Shown here: positions 10,794 through 20,464 of the stretch, piece after piece
Layout of the letters: every line of letters begins with the position of its first letter
How positions within the stretch are numbered: position 1 is the first letter of the stretch
Source of the DNA: Clostridioides difficile
GTDB lineage: Bacteria > Bacillota > Clostridia > Peptostreptococcales > Peptostreptococcaceae
Assembly (NCBI RefSeq): GCF_001299635.1
Contig: NZ_JRHN01000017.1
Span: 1-64,000 of the forward strand
DNA length: 64,000 bases
Direction of reading: 5' to 3'
Position numbers and translations under genes: made by a program
The notes under the pieces: generated by a model
Database searches by the model: none
What the model saw: only the letters and a program-made list of their open reading frames with translations
What the model was told of the DNA's origin: nothing

Positions 10794-11729
10794 ATGGAGA
10801 ATAATTTTATATTTCCTATAGTAATACTAACTTTGTTTATATTTAGTAATCTTATAATGAATAAATACAGGTTTTATAAAGAATTAGACATATTAAAAAG
10901 AGGAATATTAACATTTTTTGTATCGTGTTTTGTATGGATTTTATTCATGGAGGGTATTGAGTATATACAATTAAGTTTAGGATATAATTTTTTACTTGAA
11001 GGAGTATTAAATATTATACTTTTTTTAATTTTAATTATTTTAAGTTTTTATATAGGATTTAAATTTATAAGATTACTAGACAATAACAATAAACAAGAGT
11101 ATAAGCTACAAAAATTAGACAGTAAAATAAATCATAAGGACAATATAATCGTAAAATTAAGAAGTCAAAAACATGACTATTTAAAACATTTACAAGTAGT
11201 ATATTCTCTATTAAATACTGGCTTAGCTGAAGATGCCAAAGAATATATAACGAATATATCAAATAGCTTTAAATCAAAAAATTCAAGATATGGGAAAGTA
11301 TCTTATTTAGATGCTATAGCTTCCTTAAAATATGAGGAATGTCTTGAAAAGAACATATCTTTTGATGTATATATCCAAGATTTTATGGATAATTTAGAGA
11401 TTGAACCTAATGATATGAGTTCAGTGCTATTAAACATAATAGACAATGCAATAGAATCTTTGTCTGCTATACAAAAGGAAAAGAAGTATATAAGATTACA
11501 TGCATATGAAGATGAATTTCAGTATATTATAGCCATAAAAAATAATGGTCCTAAAATACATAATGTCGAAAGTATATTTTTGGATGGATTTAGCACTAAA
11601 GAAGGGCAAGACAGAGGTTTTGGGCTATATCTAGTTAAAAATATACTAGATAAGTATGATTATAGTATACTTGTAAATAGTGACGATTTTTTAACTGAAT
11701 TTGTAATTTTAATACCAAAATATTATTAG
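10794..11729 (+). CDS. GHKL-type sensor histidine kinase
   Basis: 311 residues. Three membrane helices lie in the first 90 residues (about 4-20, 36-55, 64-90) with no large external domain, so it may sense within the membrane. The dimerisation/phosphoacceptor region reads KLRSQKHDYLKHLQ (His near residue 127), as in AgrC and CitA/DcuS-like kinases. The ATPase domain has the N-box LLNIIDNAIES, then KNNGPKI and the GFGLYLVKN glycine motif. It is followed 18 bases later by a LytTR regulator, giving a complete two-component system. Its divergence from an ABC transporter operon makes that operon the likely target. Confidence 0.9.
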   Translation: MENNFIFPIVILTLFIFSNLIMNKYRFYKELDILKRGILTFFVSCFVWILFMEGIEYIQLSLGYNFLLEGVLNIILFLILIILSFYIGFKFIRLLDNNNKQEYKLQKLDSKINHKDNIIVKLRSQKHDYLKHLQVVYSLLNTGLAEDAKEYITNISNSFKSKNSRYGKVSYLDAIASLKYEECLEKNISFDVYIQDFMDNLEIEPNDMSSVLLNIIDNAIESLSAIQKEKKYIRLHAYEDEFQYIIAIKNNGPKIHNVESIFLDGFSTKEGQDRGFGLYLVKNILDKYDYSILVNSDDFLTEFVILIPKYY

Positions 11730-11747
11730 TTAGGAGGAGAGAAGTCT

Positions 11748-12485
11748 GTGATAAAAGTTTTGATTTGTGATGATGATAAAATTGTAAGAGATGATATAGC
11801 AAATATAGTTAAAGAGTCTGGATATGTAGATTATGTTAAGAAAGTCAAGGATGGTATAGAAGCAATTGAATTTATAAAAAGTGAGAAAATAGACTTATTG
11901 ATTATTGACATTGATATGCCATATAAAAATGGGATTGATTCTGCCAAAGAAATTCTTTCTATAGATAAAGATATACATATAGTTTTTGTAACAGGTTTTG
12001 CTGACTATAGTCTTGAGAGCTTTAAAGTACATCCTATAGATTTTATAGTTAAGCCGTTTAAAAAAGAAAAAATACTTGATTCAATTAATATAGCAATAGA
12101 CCACATTAACTCTCATAAAATTGCAAAAAATAATTTTATAGAAGATACTCTTTTTGTATATAAAATAAGGAAACAGATACATATGATTAATTTTGATGAT
12201 ATAGTCATGTTTGAGAAAAATTCAAGAGCTATTAATTTATATACTAGAGATGAAGATACGATAAAATTTTATGAAAACTTTGATGATTTAAAAAAACGCC
12301 TACCTCCTAATTTCTTTATGACTCATAGACAATACATAGTAAATTTAAGACTTATACATAAGGTTATACCTATAAATAAGTCTTCTTTAGAGATAAAATT
12401 TATAAATTTTCAAGAAAGTGCTACTTTAAATAAATCTTTAGAAAAAGATTTTCTATACAGATTTTATAGGGTTAAAAGGTTTTAA
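11748..12485 (+). CDS. LytTR-family response regulator
   Basis: 245 residues. The receiver domain (1-120) has an acidic pocket at D8-D10, a phosphoacceptor Asp54 in LLIIDIDMP and the conserved Lys in VKPFKKEK. The C-terminal part (about 140-245) is a LytTR DNA-binding domain, recognisable from YKIRKQIHMINFDDIVMFEK and FMTHRQYIVNL. Translation starts at a GTG with a strong upstream GGAGGAG. It is the partner of the kinase gene just before it, and the pair is closed by a terminator at 12582. Confidence 0.92.
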   Translation: MIKVLICDDDKIVRDDIANIVKESGYVDYVKKVKDGIEAIEFIKSEKIDLLIIDIDMPYKNGIDSAKEILSIDKDIHIVFVTGFADYSLESFKVHPIDFIVKPFKKEKILDSINIAIDHINSHKIAKNNFIEDTLFVYKIRKQIHMINFDDIVMFEKNSRAINLYTRDEDTIKFYENFDDLKKRLPPNFFMTHRQYIVNLRLIHKVIPINKSSLEIKFINFQESATLNKSLEKDFLYRFYRVKRF

Positions 12486-12581
12486 TGAAGAAAAAAATTT
12501 TCAGTGATATACAATATGTATGATGAAGATATCATATAAATTTGCTATAGTTATAAATTAATTCGTATAAAATATAATATA

Positions 12582-12628
12582 AAAACATATTGGACTTTCA
12601 TGGAAAATTAGAAAGCCCAATATGTTTT
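12582..12628. terminator. Bidirectional terminator between convergent genes
   Basis: Long stem AAAACATATTGGACTTTC / GAAAGCCCAATATGTTTT with one mismatch and an 11-base loop. It has A and T ends on both strands and lies between the regulator and the large minus-strand gene. Confidence 0.85.
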
Positions 12629-12645
12629 AGAGATAAATCTTATAT

Positions 12646-15600
12646 TTATAAGTTGCTTAAGATACTAGGGTCTTTAATCTTATTATCTTCAGCAAGTAAT
12701 AAGATTTTAGACATAATCTCAGCAGTCTTAGGGTCTTCATCAGCAAAAGGAAGGAATATCTTTCCTCTACTTTGAGAATGTACAGGAAGTATATTTAAAG
12801 CACCCATTCCTTTTTTATGTACAATACCAGAACCCATATGTACAGAATACTCACCTAAATTGCCTGCTATAAGAGCATGAGACCCTTCAAAATTGACATT
12901 TTTAATCTTTAACAATAATAGCAATTCTTTAGCAATTGCTATATGCATCTCTACAGTAGAATGGCTTGTTTCAGGGTCAACACCACCAGCATGAGCGACA
13001 CTTACAACGAGGTCTATATCACGCATAACTTCTGAAAATAAAATTGGAGGTATTGAAGCCAATTCTAAGCTTTTATAAGTTTTTCTATCAAAGAATTCTA
13101 CTGTTTCAATAGTAGGTGGCTCAATGTCTGCTGGCGAAAACCAATCAGCAAGTGCAAACATTTTTGCTACTATATTTTCTTTATAAAACACTTTTTGTAA
13201 ACCTTCTTCATAATCAACAGTCCAAAGCTGATTTCTAAGAAGTGCTACAGTTTTCTTTGGCTGGATTTGGTGTCCAGCATATCTACGAGATATAGTTTTT
13301 TCAGATAATTCATCACTATTTATTCTATAATACTCGCGAAATACTTGCTTAAATGGCTGAACAATTTGCTTATTAAATAAGTCATGTTGGAATTCACTCC
13401 ATTTACCAGATTCAAAAAGATGAACCGGATGTGCAAGTTTTAATTTATTTTTTGCTGTTAATTTAGAAGTCTCGCCCTCTATATTGCAAATAAAGAACTT
13501 AGACTTATCATTATAAACATATCCAATATTATCATCGCACACCCACACTAGATTCTTAATCAAAGGGCAGATAACTGGGTTTTTATAAATATTGGAGATT
13601 TCTTTAACTGTAAATATTATTTCATTTTTCATAGCTTGTTCTAAACTCTGTTTTGCACGAGAATACTGACTCTTTAAATCTTTTTGAACAGATTTAAGTT
13701 CAAGTACATATGGATGTTTGGCAATGGCTTTTGGTATACTTTTTAAAGCTTTATTACCTTTCTGGATTTTAGTAGATGCTTTACCATTTTCATCAACATC
13801 TATCCAAATTGAAGTTCCATCAATATCTTTTGGCTTAAATAAATGAGAGACTTCATTTAGTTTTTCAGTTTCAAGAGCCCACATCATACGATTGACATCT
13901 CCAAAACCAGCACTTCGAGCTAGATTTTCTAGCGCTATTGTACAAGCTTTTGATTCACTTTCACGACGTTGTGCTCCAAATTGTTTACTTTCTTTAGCAA
14001 ATTTTTGGATAAATTCATAACGGAAAGTTGCTTCTTTAAGGTCTCCTTTTTTCATAGGAAGTAAAGAAAAACTTCTCAGTTTGTCTTGATTTCTATTTGT
14101 TTCAATTTCCTTCATTAACATGTCCTTATCAAGTTTACCAAGTGTAGCATCAGCATAAAGTTGTGCACGTCTATGAGAGTTTCCACCACTAGTTATATAC
14201 TTAGCTGATTTGTAAAGTAGATTGAATCTTTCTTCACCAATGGTCTTATATGAATCCAAAAACCAGTCTATATCAAAAGCCCCATCGATAAAACTACGTG
14301 GTGAAATAGGGGAGAATAGAGCAACTTCTGATTCTTTTTGTGCAGAAAATCCTTCATTTATGTGTGCATGGAAGTACCAAATTGTACTCTTTAGACCCTT
14401 CCAGTTTAAATACTTTTCAATTATATTGACCCATTGAGGAGCATACATAGCAGCTTCTATCAATCTTAATTCAGTAATATCAGTGTCTTTAAGCAATTTT
14501 TTTAATTCTTTTGAGTCATCTTCTTTAGTAGGATAACAATTTTTAAGTAGAGAACTTAAAACATCTTTCTTTGAATAATTGTTACCATATGAATATCCCC
14601 TTTGAAAAGTTTCTTTACCAAGAGCAACTAATAGATTTACAAAATAATTTATACCTTCAAAATATTGTATGTTATTAGCTAGATGAGAAACTTCTGTTGG
14701 CATATCACCTCTACGTGATTCAATTTCTATAACTCTATTTGTAACAGTTTTTAAATTGTTTTTAAGCCAAGGATACTTTTCTAATGTGTCGCCAGCCCAT
14801 CTAGGATTTGTTAGTGTTCTTATTATATTTGATGAATTGTATCCACTTATAATTTCTCTATTAACTTGTTCTTCAGTCATTAATCCCAATTCATGAGCAC
14901 GAGCAAATACACCTATGCTAGTATAAAAAGGAAACTTATATTCTAATAACTGATAATTTGAAAATGTAGTATAGAAAAACTTAGTAAAAGAAATATCATC
15001 ATAAATAAATGAATTTGCTTTATCAAGCCAATAATTTAAAATAGGGGCATCCAAAGCAGGGCAGTATTCATTTTGTCTATAATAGTTTTTAGTAAATTCA
15101 ACTCTTTGTTTTTTACATTGTTCTGTAGTTAATAAATTTCTTAGTTTATAATATATTTCTAAACAATAGTCAAATATATCTTTATGGTCAAACTCATTTA
15201 GTAAAACTCTTAGAAGTCTTCTTGTAAGTGCATCGAATTTTAATTTATCAAGTCTTGCATATATTTTCTTTTGTTTTTTATAGTCAAGAACATTTGAATA
15301 GATAGACGAAAACCAACTTTTTTCTATTTCATTATATCCGCATGTATTTATATTATAAAATAAAATATCAAGTATTAATTTGTAGTCTAAATCGAGTTTT
15401 TTACTAATTCCCCTCCAAAGTCCTGCCAATGGATAATTATCAAGAGTATCATTAGAAGTCTTATATTTAATAGGAGTCAGATTATAAGTAGAGTAACCTA
15501 AAAGTACTTTTTCTACATTACCTGACCATCTTTCAACTTCATATTCATAGTCTGCATTTTCAGTAATAAGTTCATCAAATTTTTCATAAACTTGTATTAT

Positions 15601-17703
15601 TTTATTTATGTCTGTATCAAGAATTTTTTTAGCTTCTTTTTTTGTTGATATAGAAATAGATTCTTCACCTGAAGATAAACTTATATTTGAAATAATTTTA
15701 TTAAGTTTTGATGGAGTAGAAGAATCATCTTTAAAAGTAAATTGTTCAGGAATTTGAACCTTGTCTTTAGGATTATATATTCCAAACCCATTTTCTTTAC
15801 AATAATCATTTTTTGCTTTACCTAATAAATTATCAATTAATATTTGAACTTGAGATGTATTCTTTTTAGATTTATCAATATTTTCTATCAGTAAAATAAG
15901 CTTATTATATAGTTTTTGTCTATTAGTATTGTCTTTTAATAAGTTTACAATTTCAAGACCTCCAAGACATTTTTGTGAATTTGAAGATTTTATAAGAGAG
16001 GAAGCGATGTTCTCTAATTTTGAATCATCTTGTTCAAGTAAAATTTTTATTACAGTTTGTCTAATAGAGCTTGTCTTTAAAGAAAGTAGATTGGTTATTT
16101 TGTCTAGCTCTATATCTGTTAGTTCAAGCTTTCTAAGTAGACTTAATACAGTTTCTCTATTGGAAACACTCTTATCACTTAAACATTCTAGTAAGAACTC
16201 ACGTTGTCTATCCGTTTTTGGTTCATTTATAAAGTTGACTATAAGTGAAGCTCTTAAGTCTGAGCTCATAAGATGACAATTTTCCATAAGAGTGTCTATA
16301 AATTGGGCATTCATATCGTATGCTGTTAATGTCATCATACATTTAAGTATATCGTGAGAAGAAATTTCAATCCAAGTCCATGGAAATACGCTTCCTGAAA
16401 AAGATTTAGTCTTTGAATTTAAAATTTCTAAAGTATGTTTTAAATTTTCAAATTGTTCTTTTCTAGCACTAAAGTCTTTATCAATTGGAGTGTTTGACAG
16501 GTCAAAGTCAGTTTCTCTTTTTTGCCAATTATAGTAGTAGCCAACAGAACTTTCTACATAGAAATTTCTAATTACCCATGCTAGAATTTCTAAATCATCT
16601 CCCTTGATATTTTTAGATGCTATTGAGTGTTTGAAATATGTACTTTCTGTATGTGACAAGAAGTAAAGACCTACAAGTTTTTTATATTTTTCCTGACAAG
16701 AAAGTAAATCTTCAATAAGAGAGTAAGAGTCATATATATTGTAAGTTGCAGTAGACCATAAAGCAAAATAAATTTCAAGATTATCATCACTATTAACTGA
16801 TTCTGTACGGAAATTTTCATCAGTTAATGATTTATATGAAAGTTCTAAGCACTTACGTATTATTCCGGGTTTTTGGTCTGAAAAACCAAGTCCTGTCCAT
16901 GTATCTAAGGCTCTTATAACAGAACTAAATCTCTCTAAATTATTGTCCAAGATAGTTTTTAACATGTATATTGATGCAGGAATTGTACCTTCATCTAAGC
17001 TCTCCACAATTTGTTGTCTAAGCCCTTCTTGTTGCTTAGCTGCCAAAAGAAGTTTAGAAAGCATTTCATAGCATTTCTCACTATGACTTTTCATAATACC
17101 AATTATCATTTGTCTTGTAAGTAGAGCAGTTTGATTCTCTCCAAATATTACTTCTTCCAAGGCATTGATTATTTCTTGATTACCTTTATCTATTTCCAGT
17201 GCTATTTTATCACTCATTACAGAGTCATAGTATAAGACCTTATTTGGAAGCGTAAGATAATCTATAACTGAGAAATCATAATAAATTAAATCTACATAGT
17301 TTGAAATAAATCTAATTATACTTCTAAAATAATCTACAAGTCTATTTGAGCGATAACCTTTACGATAATAGCCTCCTGAATATGTATAATCCATCTTTCT
17401 TTTAATTAACTGACAAAGTTCTTCTACTTGTTCAGAAGTAAGTATTAACTCCAAAGCATTTTTTAAGGGTCCAGAAAGTAGTTCATCTATATTTTTAATC
17501 TCATAATAATAGCAATTATAGTATTTTTTTATCATATTTAAGAATTTATCTTCAGGGTCTCTATAATAGTATGAGCTATTTTCTATACAGTCCCAGAGAG
17601 CTTTTGCTAAGTCATAATACTTTTTTGAAGAGGATTTAGTAATATTATTTTTTAAATTTTCAATTATTTTAGGATTTTTTTCTACTCTAGTACGTTCCAA
17701 CAT
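12646..17703 (-). CDS. Very large DUF4132-type protein with HEAT-like repeats
   Basis: 1685 residues, no signal peptide or membrane segment, so cytoplasmic. The C-terminal third resembles DUF4132 (MolR/YehI-like) proteins: a segment near 1260-1420 carries features such as DGTSIWIDVDENGKA and KHPYVLELKSVQKDLKSQ, and the last 200 residues form the conserved ending with SVAHAGGVDPETSHSTVEM and EYSVHMGSGIVHKKG. Residues about 480-620 look like alpha-helical HEAT-type repeats. No catalytic motif of a known enzyme is visible. The ribosome site GGAGG precedes the ATG. A 139-residue protein is encoded 24 bases upstream in the same direction. Function is unknown; in enterobacteria such proteins occur with AAA-ATPase/VWA gene sets, which are absent here. 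Confidence 0.85.
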   Translation of the reverse strand: MLERTRVEKNPKIIENLKNNITKSSSKKYYDLAKALWDCIENSSYYYRDPEDKFLNMIKKYYNCYYYEIKNIDELLSGPLKNALELILTSEQVEELCQLIKRKMDYTYSGGYYRKGYRSNRLVDYFRSIIRFISNYVDLIYYDFSVIDYLTLPNKVLYYDSVMSDKIALEIDKGNQEIINALEEVIFGENQTALLTRQMIIGIMKSHSEKCYEMLSKLLLAAKQQEGLRQQIVESLDEGTIPASIYMLKTILDNNLERFSSVIRALDTWTGLGFSDQKPGIIRKCLELSYKSLTDENFRTESVNSDDNLEIYFALWSTATYNIYDSYSLIEDLLSCQEKYKKLVGLYFLSHTESTYFKHSIASKNIKGDDLEILAWVIRNFYVESSVGYYYNWQKRETDFDLSNTPIDKDFSARKEQFENLKHTLEILNSKTKSFSGSVFPWTWIEISSHDILKCMMTLTAYDMNAQFIDTLMENCHLMSSDLRASLIVNFINEPKTDRQREFLLECLSDKSVSNRETVLSLLRKLELTDIELDKITNLLSLKTSSIRQTVIKILLEQDDSKLENIASSLIKSSNSQKCLGGLEIVNLLKDNTNRQKLYNKLILLIENIDKSKKNTSQVQILIDNLLGKAKNDYCKENGFGIYNPKDKVQIPEQFTFKDDSSTPSKLNKIISNISLSSGEESISISTKKEAKKILDTDINKIIQVYEKFDELITENADYEYEVERWSGNVEKVLLGYSTYNLTPIKYKTSNDTLDNYPLAGLWRGISKKLDLDYKLILDILFYNINTCGYNEIEKSWFSSIYSNVLDYKKQKKIYARLDKLKFDALTRRLLRVLLNEFDHKDIFDYCLEIYYKLRNLLTTEQCKKQRVEFTKNYYRQNEYCPALDAPILNYWLDKANSFIYDDISFTKFFYTTFSNYQLLEYKFPFYTSIGVFARAHELGLMTEEQVNREIISGYNSSNIIRTLTNPRWAGDTLEKYPWLKNNLKTVTNRVIEIESRRGDMPTEVSHLANNIQYFEGINYFVNLLVALGKETFQRGYSYGNNYSKKDVLSSLLKNCYPTKEDDSKELKKLLKDTDITELRLIEAAMYAPQWVNIIEKYLNWKGLKSTIWYFHAHINEGFSAQKESEVALFSPISPRSFIDGAFDIDWFLDSYKTIGEERFNLLYKSAKYITSGGNSHRRAQLYADATLGKLDKDMLMKEIETNRNQDKLRSFSLLPMKKGDLKEATFRYEFIQKFAKESKQFGAQRRESESKACTIALENLARSAGFGDVNRMMWALETEKLNEVSHLFKPKDIDGTSIWIDVDENGKASTKIQKGNKALKSIPKAIAKHPYVLELKSVQKDLKSQYSRAKQSLEQAMKNEIIFTVKEISNIYKNPVICPLIKNLVWVCDDNIGYVYNDKSKFFICNIEGETSKLTAKNKLKLAHPVHLFESGKWSEFQHDLFNKQIVQPFKQVFREYYRINSDELSEKTISRRYAGHQIQPKKTVALLRNQLWTVDYEEGLQKVFYKENIVAKMFALADWFSPADIEPPTIETVEFFDRKTYKSLELASIPPILFSEVMRDIDLVVSVAHAGGVDPETSHSTVEMHIAIAKELLLLLKIKNVNFEGSHALIAGNLGEYSVHMGSGIVHKKGMGALNILPVHSQSRGKIFLPFADEDPKTAEIMSKILLLAEDNKIKDPSILSNL

Positions 17704-17727
17704 TTATGTACCTCCAAATTATTTATT

Positions 17728-18147
17728 TTAAAACATTCTTCCAGCAAGTAGGGTAAGTCTTATAAAGGTAAATATATCTCCATTTTTTAGACTTATAGGG
17801 GAATTAAGTTCTTCAATAACATCTTCATTTATAAGCACCTTGTAAATTCCATCTTCAAATGCTTGTAATGCAACTTCTATTGCTTTTTCTACAGATTGTT
17901 TATTTTCGTTATAAATAGAACCAAATCCAACTTTTCCAATATCAGCCTGAGATTCAATTTCTTCATTAGTTAAGAAGTTTATTATTGATTTTTCTGGGAT
18001 TTTTTCATTATATTCAAGAACATTTTTAGATACAATTTCAGAGATAGCCTCTTTTAGGCAATTGATGTTGTCAGATAAATCAAAAGGAGTAAGCTCTAGC
18101 ATAGGTTTACGTTTGCCAACGGCTTTAACTCTAAAATAAATTTGCAT
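17728..18147 (-). CDS. Hypothetical partner protein encoded upstream of the DUF4132 gene
   Basis: 139 residues, family not recognised. I choose the ATG at 18147, preceded by GAGGTG, over the in-frame TTG at 18162, which would overlap that site. It starts with a beta-rich stretch (IYFRVKAVGKRKPMLEL), has a helical middle and ends FTFIRLTLLAGRMF. The separation of only 24 bases from the DUF4132 gene and the shared direction make co-expression near certain. The two products probably act together, but the sequence does not reveal how. Confidence 0.8.
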   Translation of the reverse strand: MQIYFRVKAVGKRKPMLELTPFDLSDNINCLKEAISEIVSKNVLEYNEKIPEKSIINFLTNEEIESQADIGKVGFGSIYNENKQSVEKAIEVALQAFEDGIYKVLINEDVIEELNSPISLKNGDIFTFIRLTLLAGRMF

Positions 18148-18262
18148 AAAATCACCTCGCAAAACATTAATTATATATTTTAAAATTTATCTATTTGTTA
18201 TATTATATCATTTTGTGAATTATTAATGTGAATTATGAGATTATTTTACAAAAAATAGAAAA

Positions 18263-18304
18263 AAAGCTATCTTAAAGTCTAAAAAAGAAATAAAAGATAA
18301 CTTT
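18263..18304 (-). terminator. Terminator of the 83-residue gene
   Basis: Read on the minus strand, AAAGTTATCTT pairs with AAGATAGCTTT (one G-U pair) and runs into a T-rich tail. It lies 70 bases past the stop at 18373. Confidence 0.65.
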
Positions 18305-18372
18305 TAACTATGAGTATATAAAATTATAACCATACATTTATTAAATTTTAATTTTAGAATTACTTTTGGTAT

Positions 18373-18624
18373 CTATCTTTTTTTATTTACAAATTTTGGT
18401 CCTAAATATTTTTTTATTTCTTCTTCAGGAGAAAAGTCATCAATAAGTATTTCTTTTCCAGTATCCTCAAATACTACAAGAACTTCACAGTCACCTTGTA
18501 AGAAAAATTTTCTAACAGTATCTTCTTTAACTTCTCTAACCTTTATTACATTCTTTTTTTCTTTCTCAAAGTCTTTTGTGTAATAACTTCCCATCATATT
18601 AATTATTTTTGTATATCTATTCAT
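18373..18624 (-). CDS. Hypothetical protein, 83 residues
   Basis: Small, charged and soluble-looking, with no Cys motif or membrane segment. The central part (KVREVKEDTVRKFFLQGDCEVLVVF) looks like a small beta-alpha fold. The ribosome site AAGGAGG is well placed before the ATG at 18624, and a terminator follows, so it is a genuine monocistronic gene. I do not recognise the family. Confidence 0.75.
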   Translation of the reverse strand: MNRYTKIINMMGSYYTKDFEKEKKNVIKVREVKEDTVRKFFLQGDCEVLVVFEDTGKEILIDDFSPEEEIKKYLGPKFVNKKR

Positions 18625-18712
18625 AAAATGCCTCCTTATGCGATTAAATTTTAAAAATATGTTATAATAATTGTTTGTATTAACTTAATAATTATAACAA
18701 GGAGTAATAATA

Positions 18713-19462
18713 ATGACTAGTATAAAAAATAAAGATATTTTAAATTGTATAGATTATTCCATTAAAAATAAGCTCTTTGATGAATTAAATGATGTATATA
18801 AATCTTTGCCAACAGGAAATTGTTCTGGATGTGGAAGTTGTTGTATGGAATCAGTAGGTATAAATTTAATTGAGTTTTTGAATATATTTTGTTATCTTGA
18901 AGATAGAGTTGATTTAAAAAGAAGTTGTATAAGTAAGGTATTAGATTACTACTTTGAAGAGTATACAAGAAAGAATGCATGTCCATTTAAAGATAATAAT
19001 AATAGATGTTTAATATATGAAGTTAGACCATTAAATTGTAGACTGTTTGGACATTGGAAAAAAGAGGACTATAATAAAAATTTAGATAATGTCACTAAGA
19101 AAAATAACGATTATAAAATATTGATGAAGAAACAATATGGATTTGAAATAAATGATGAAGTGGTAAATTATAGAATAGATTACTGTGATAGCTTTGTTCC
19201 AGACAAGGATTATTTAAGTAAATCTGAGAGATTAAGTTTTTCTGATAAACTTATGATATTAGATTCAAAGATTTATTCTAATGGACTCATAGATATAGAT
19301 TTTAGAGATAGAGGGATAGTTGAATATTTTATAGAGTCATTACTTTATAGAGGCTTATCCTATAATGTAAAAATAAGGATATCTAAAGAGTACAAAATAA
19401 GAAGAAGAACTATTGATAGAATAAAAAGGATTGTTCTTGTAGATTCTCATATTAGTAAGTAA
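18713..19462 (+). CDS. YkgJ-type cysteine-cluster protein (metal-chelating domain)
   Basis: 249 residues. The N-terminal half carries the cysteine pattern of the YkgJ/CxxCxxCC family: NCSGCGSCCMES (about residues 37-45), then ACPFKDNNNRCLIYEVRPLNC ending near residue 117. Family members bind zinc or an iron-sulfur centre; the biochemical role of most is unknown. The C-terminal 100 residues lack Cys clusters apart from a YCDSF motif and end in a basic helix. The start has AAGGAG. A metallo-hydrolase gene follows 40 bases later. Confidence 0.85.
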   Translation: MTSIKNKDILNCIDYSIKNKLFDELNDVYKSLPTGNCSGCGSCCMESVGINLIEFLNIFCYLEDRVDLKRSCISKVLDYYFEEYTRKNACPFKDNNNRCLIYEVRPLNCRLFGHWKKEDYNKNLDNVTKKNNDYKILMKKQYGFEINDEVVNYRIDYCDSFVPDKDYLSKSERLSFSDKLMILDSKIYSNGLIDIDFRDRGIVEYFIESLLYRGLSYNVKIRISKEYKIRRRTIDRIKRIVLVDSHISK

Positions 19463-19502
19463 TAAATTGTAGCATAAATATTGTCAAAATGAGGTGAAGA
19501 AG

Positions 19503-20414
19503 GTGAATCTTACAAAAGTAAAAGGAAATACCTTTTTTATAAAAGGTGGCACGAATACAGGAATATATGTATTTGAAGATAATACAGCACTTATGATAGA
19601 CCCAGGGTTATGTGGTTCAAGACCTAGGAGAGTAAATAAAGTTTTAGATGAAAATGAAATACAAGTTAAATATATTATAAACACTCATGGTCATGATGAC
19701 CATTATGGAGCATGTAATCAATTTAAAGAGTATTATAAAGATGTGTGTATAATGTCATCAAAATACGATAAATTATATATAGAAAATCCAGAACTATTTT
19801 CAAAGTATATTGTCGGGGGAAAGAGCAATGTATTTATGGATAATATTTTAAAAAATAAACTTTTGGATGATATAAAAATAGATAAATCTATAGAAGCTGG
19901 TAAGCTTGAATTAAATAATGAAATGTTTGATATAATTGAATTTCAAGGTCATACACCTGGAAGTGTCGCTGTTTTGACAAAGGATAAGGTAATTTTTGTT
20001 GGAGATTTATTGATAGGAGATGAAATTCTATCAAAATATGATTTCTTGTTTTTATATGATATACAAGAACAAATAAATTCATTAGAGAAATTAAAAGATA
20101 TAGATTTTGAGTACTTAGTCTTAGGGCATGGCAAGCAAGTAATATCAAAGGAAGATTCTTATGAATTAATCGAAAAACATTTAAATGCTCTAAAAAAATA
20201 TCTATATCAAATAAGAAAGTTACTTGAAGAGCCTAAATCTTTAGAAATTTTATTAAAAAACATTATAAATAACAATAATTTAAGCAATAATTATAAAGAG
20301 TATCATTTTTTTAAATCTTCATTAGTATCTGTTATAAGTTACTTAGTTGATTTAGGAGAAATAGGATATATATTGGAGAATGGGGAATTGCTTTACTATA
20401 CAAAAACAAAATAA
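19503..20414 (+). CDS. Metallo-beta-lactamase-fold hydrolase
   Basis: 303 residues from the GTG at 19503, which has GAGGTG six bases upstream; the in-frame GTG at 19494 sits inside that site and is unlikely. The MBL fold shows the metal-binding motif THGHDDHYG (about residues 62-69), a downstream His in GHTPGS, the Asp in VGDLLIG and the final His in LGHGKQV. The C-terminal 90 residues are a helical extension resembling the winged-helix-like tail of glyoxalase II-type or LACTB2-type hydrolases. The substrate cannot be deduced. A ribosomal-stress gene, relQ, follows 50 bases later. Confidence 0.88.
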   Translation: MNLTKVKGNTFFIKGGTNTGIYVFEDNTALMIDPGLCGSRPRRVNKVLDENEIQVKYIINTHGHDDHYGACNQFKEYYKDVCIMSSKYDKLYIENPELFSKYIVGGKSNVFMDNILKNKLLDDIKIDKSIEAGKLELNNEMFDIIEFQGHTPGSVAVLTKDKVIFVGDLLIGDEILSKYDFLFLYDIQEQINSLEKLKDIDFEYLVLGHGKQVISKEDSYELIEKHLNALKKYLYQIRKLLEEPKSLEILLKNIINNNNLSNNYKEYHFFKSSLVSVISYLVDLGEIGYILENGELLYYTKTK

Positions 20415-20464
20415 ATTATGATAAAATAAAGAAGGTCATAAAAAACAAATAAAGGGTGAGCAAT

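Noticed and set aside
12590-12775. Short + strand open frame opposite the DUF4132 gene end
   Set aside because: Overlaps the terminator hairpin and the coding strand of a clear large gene.
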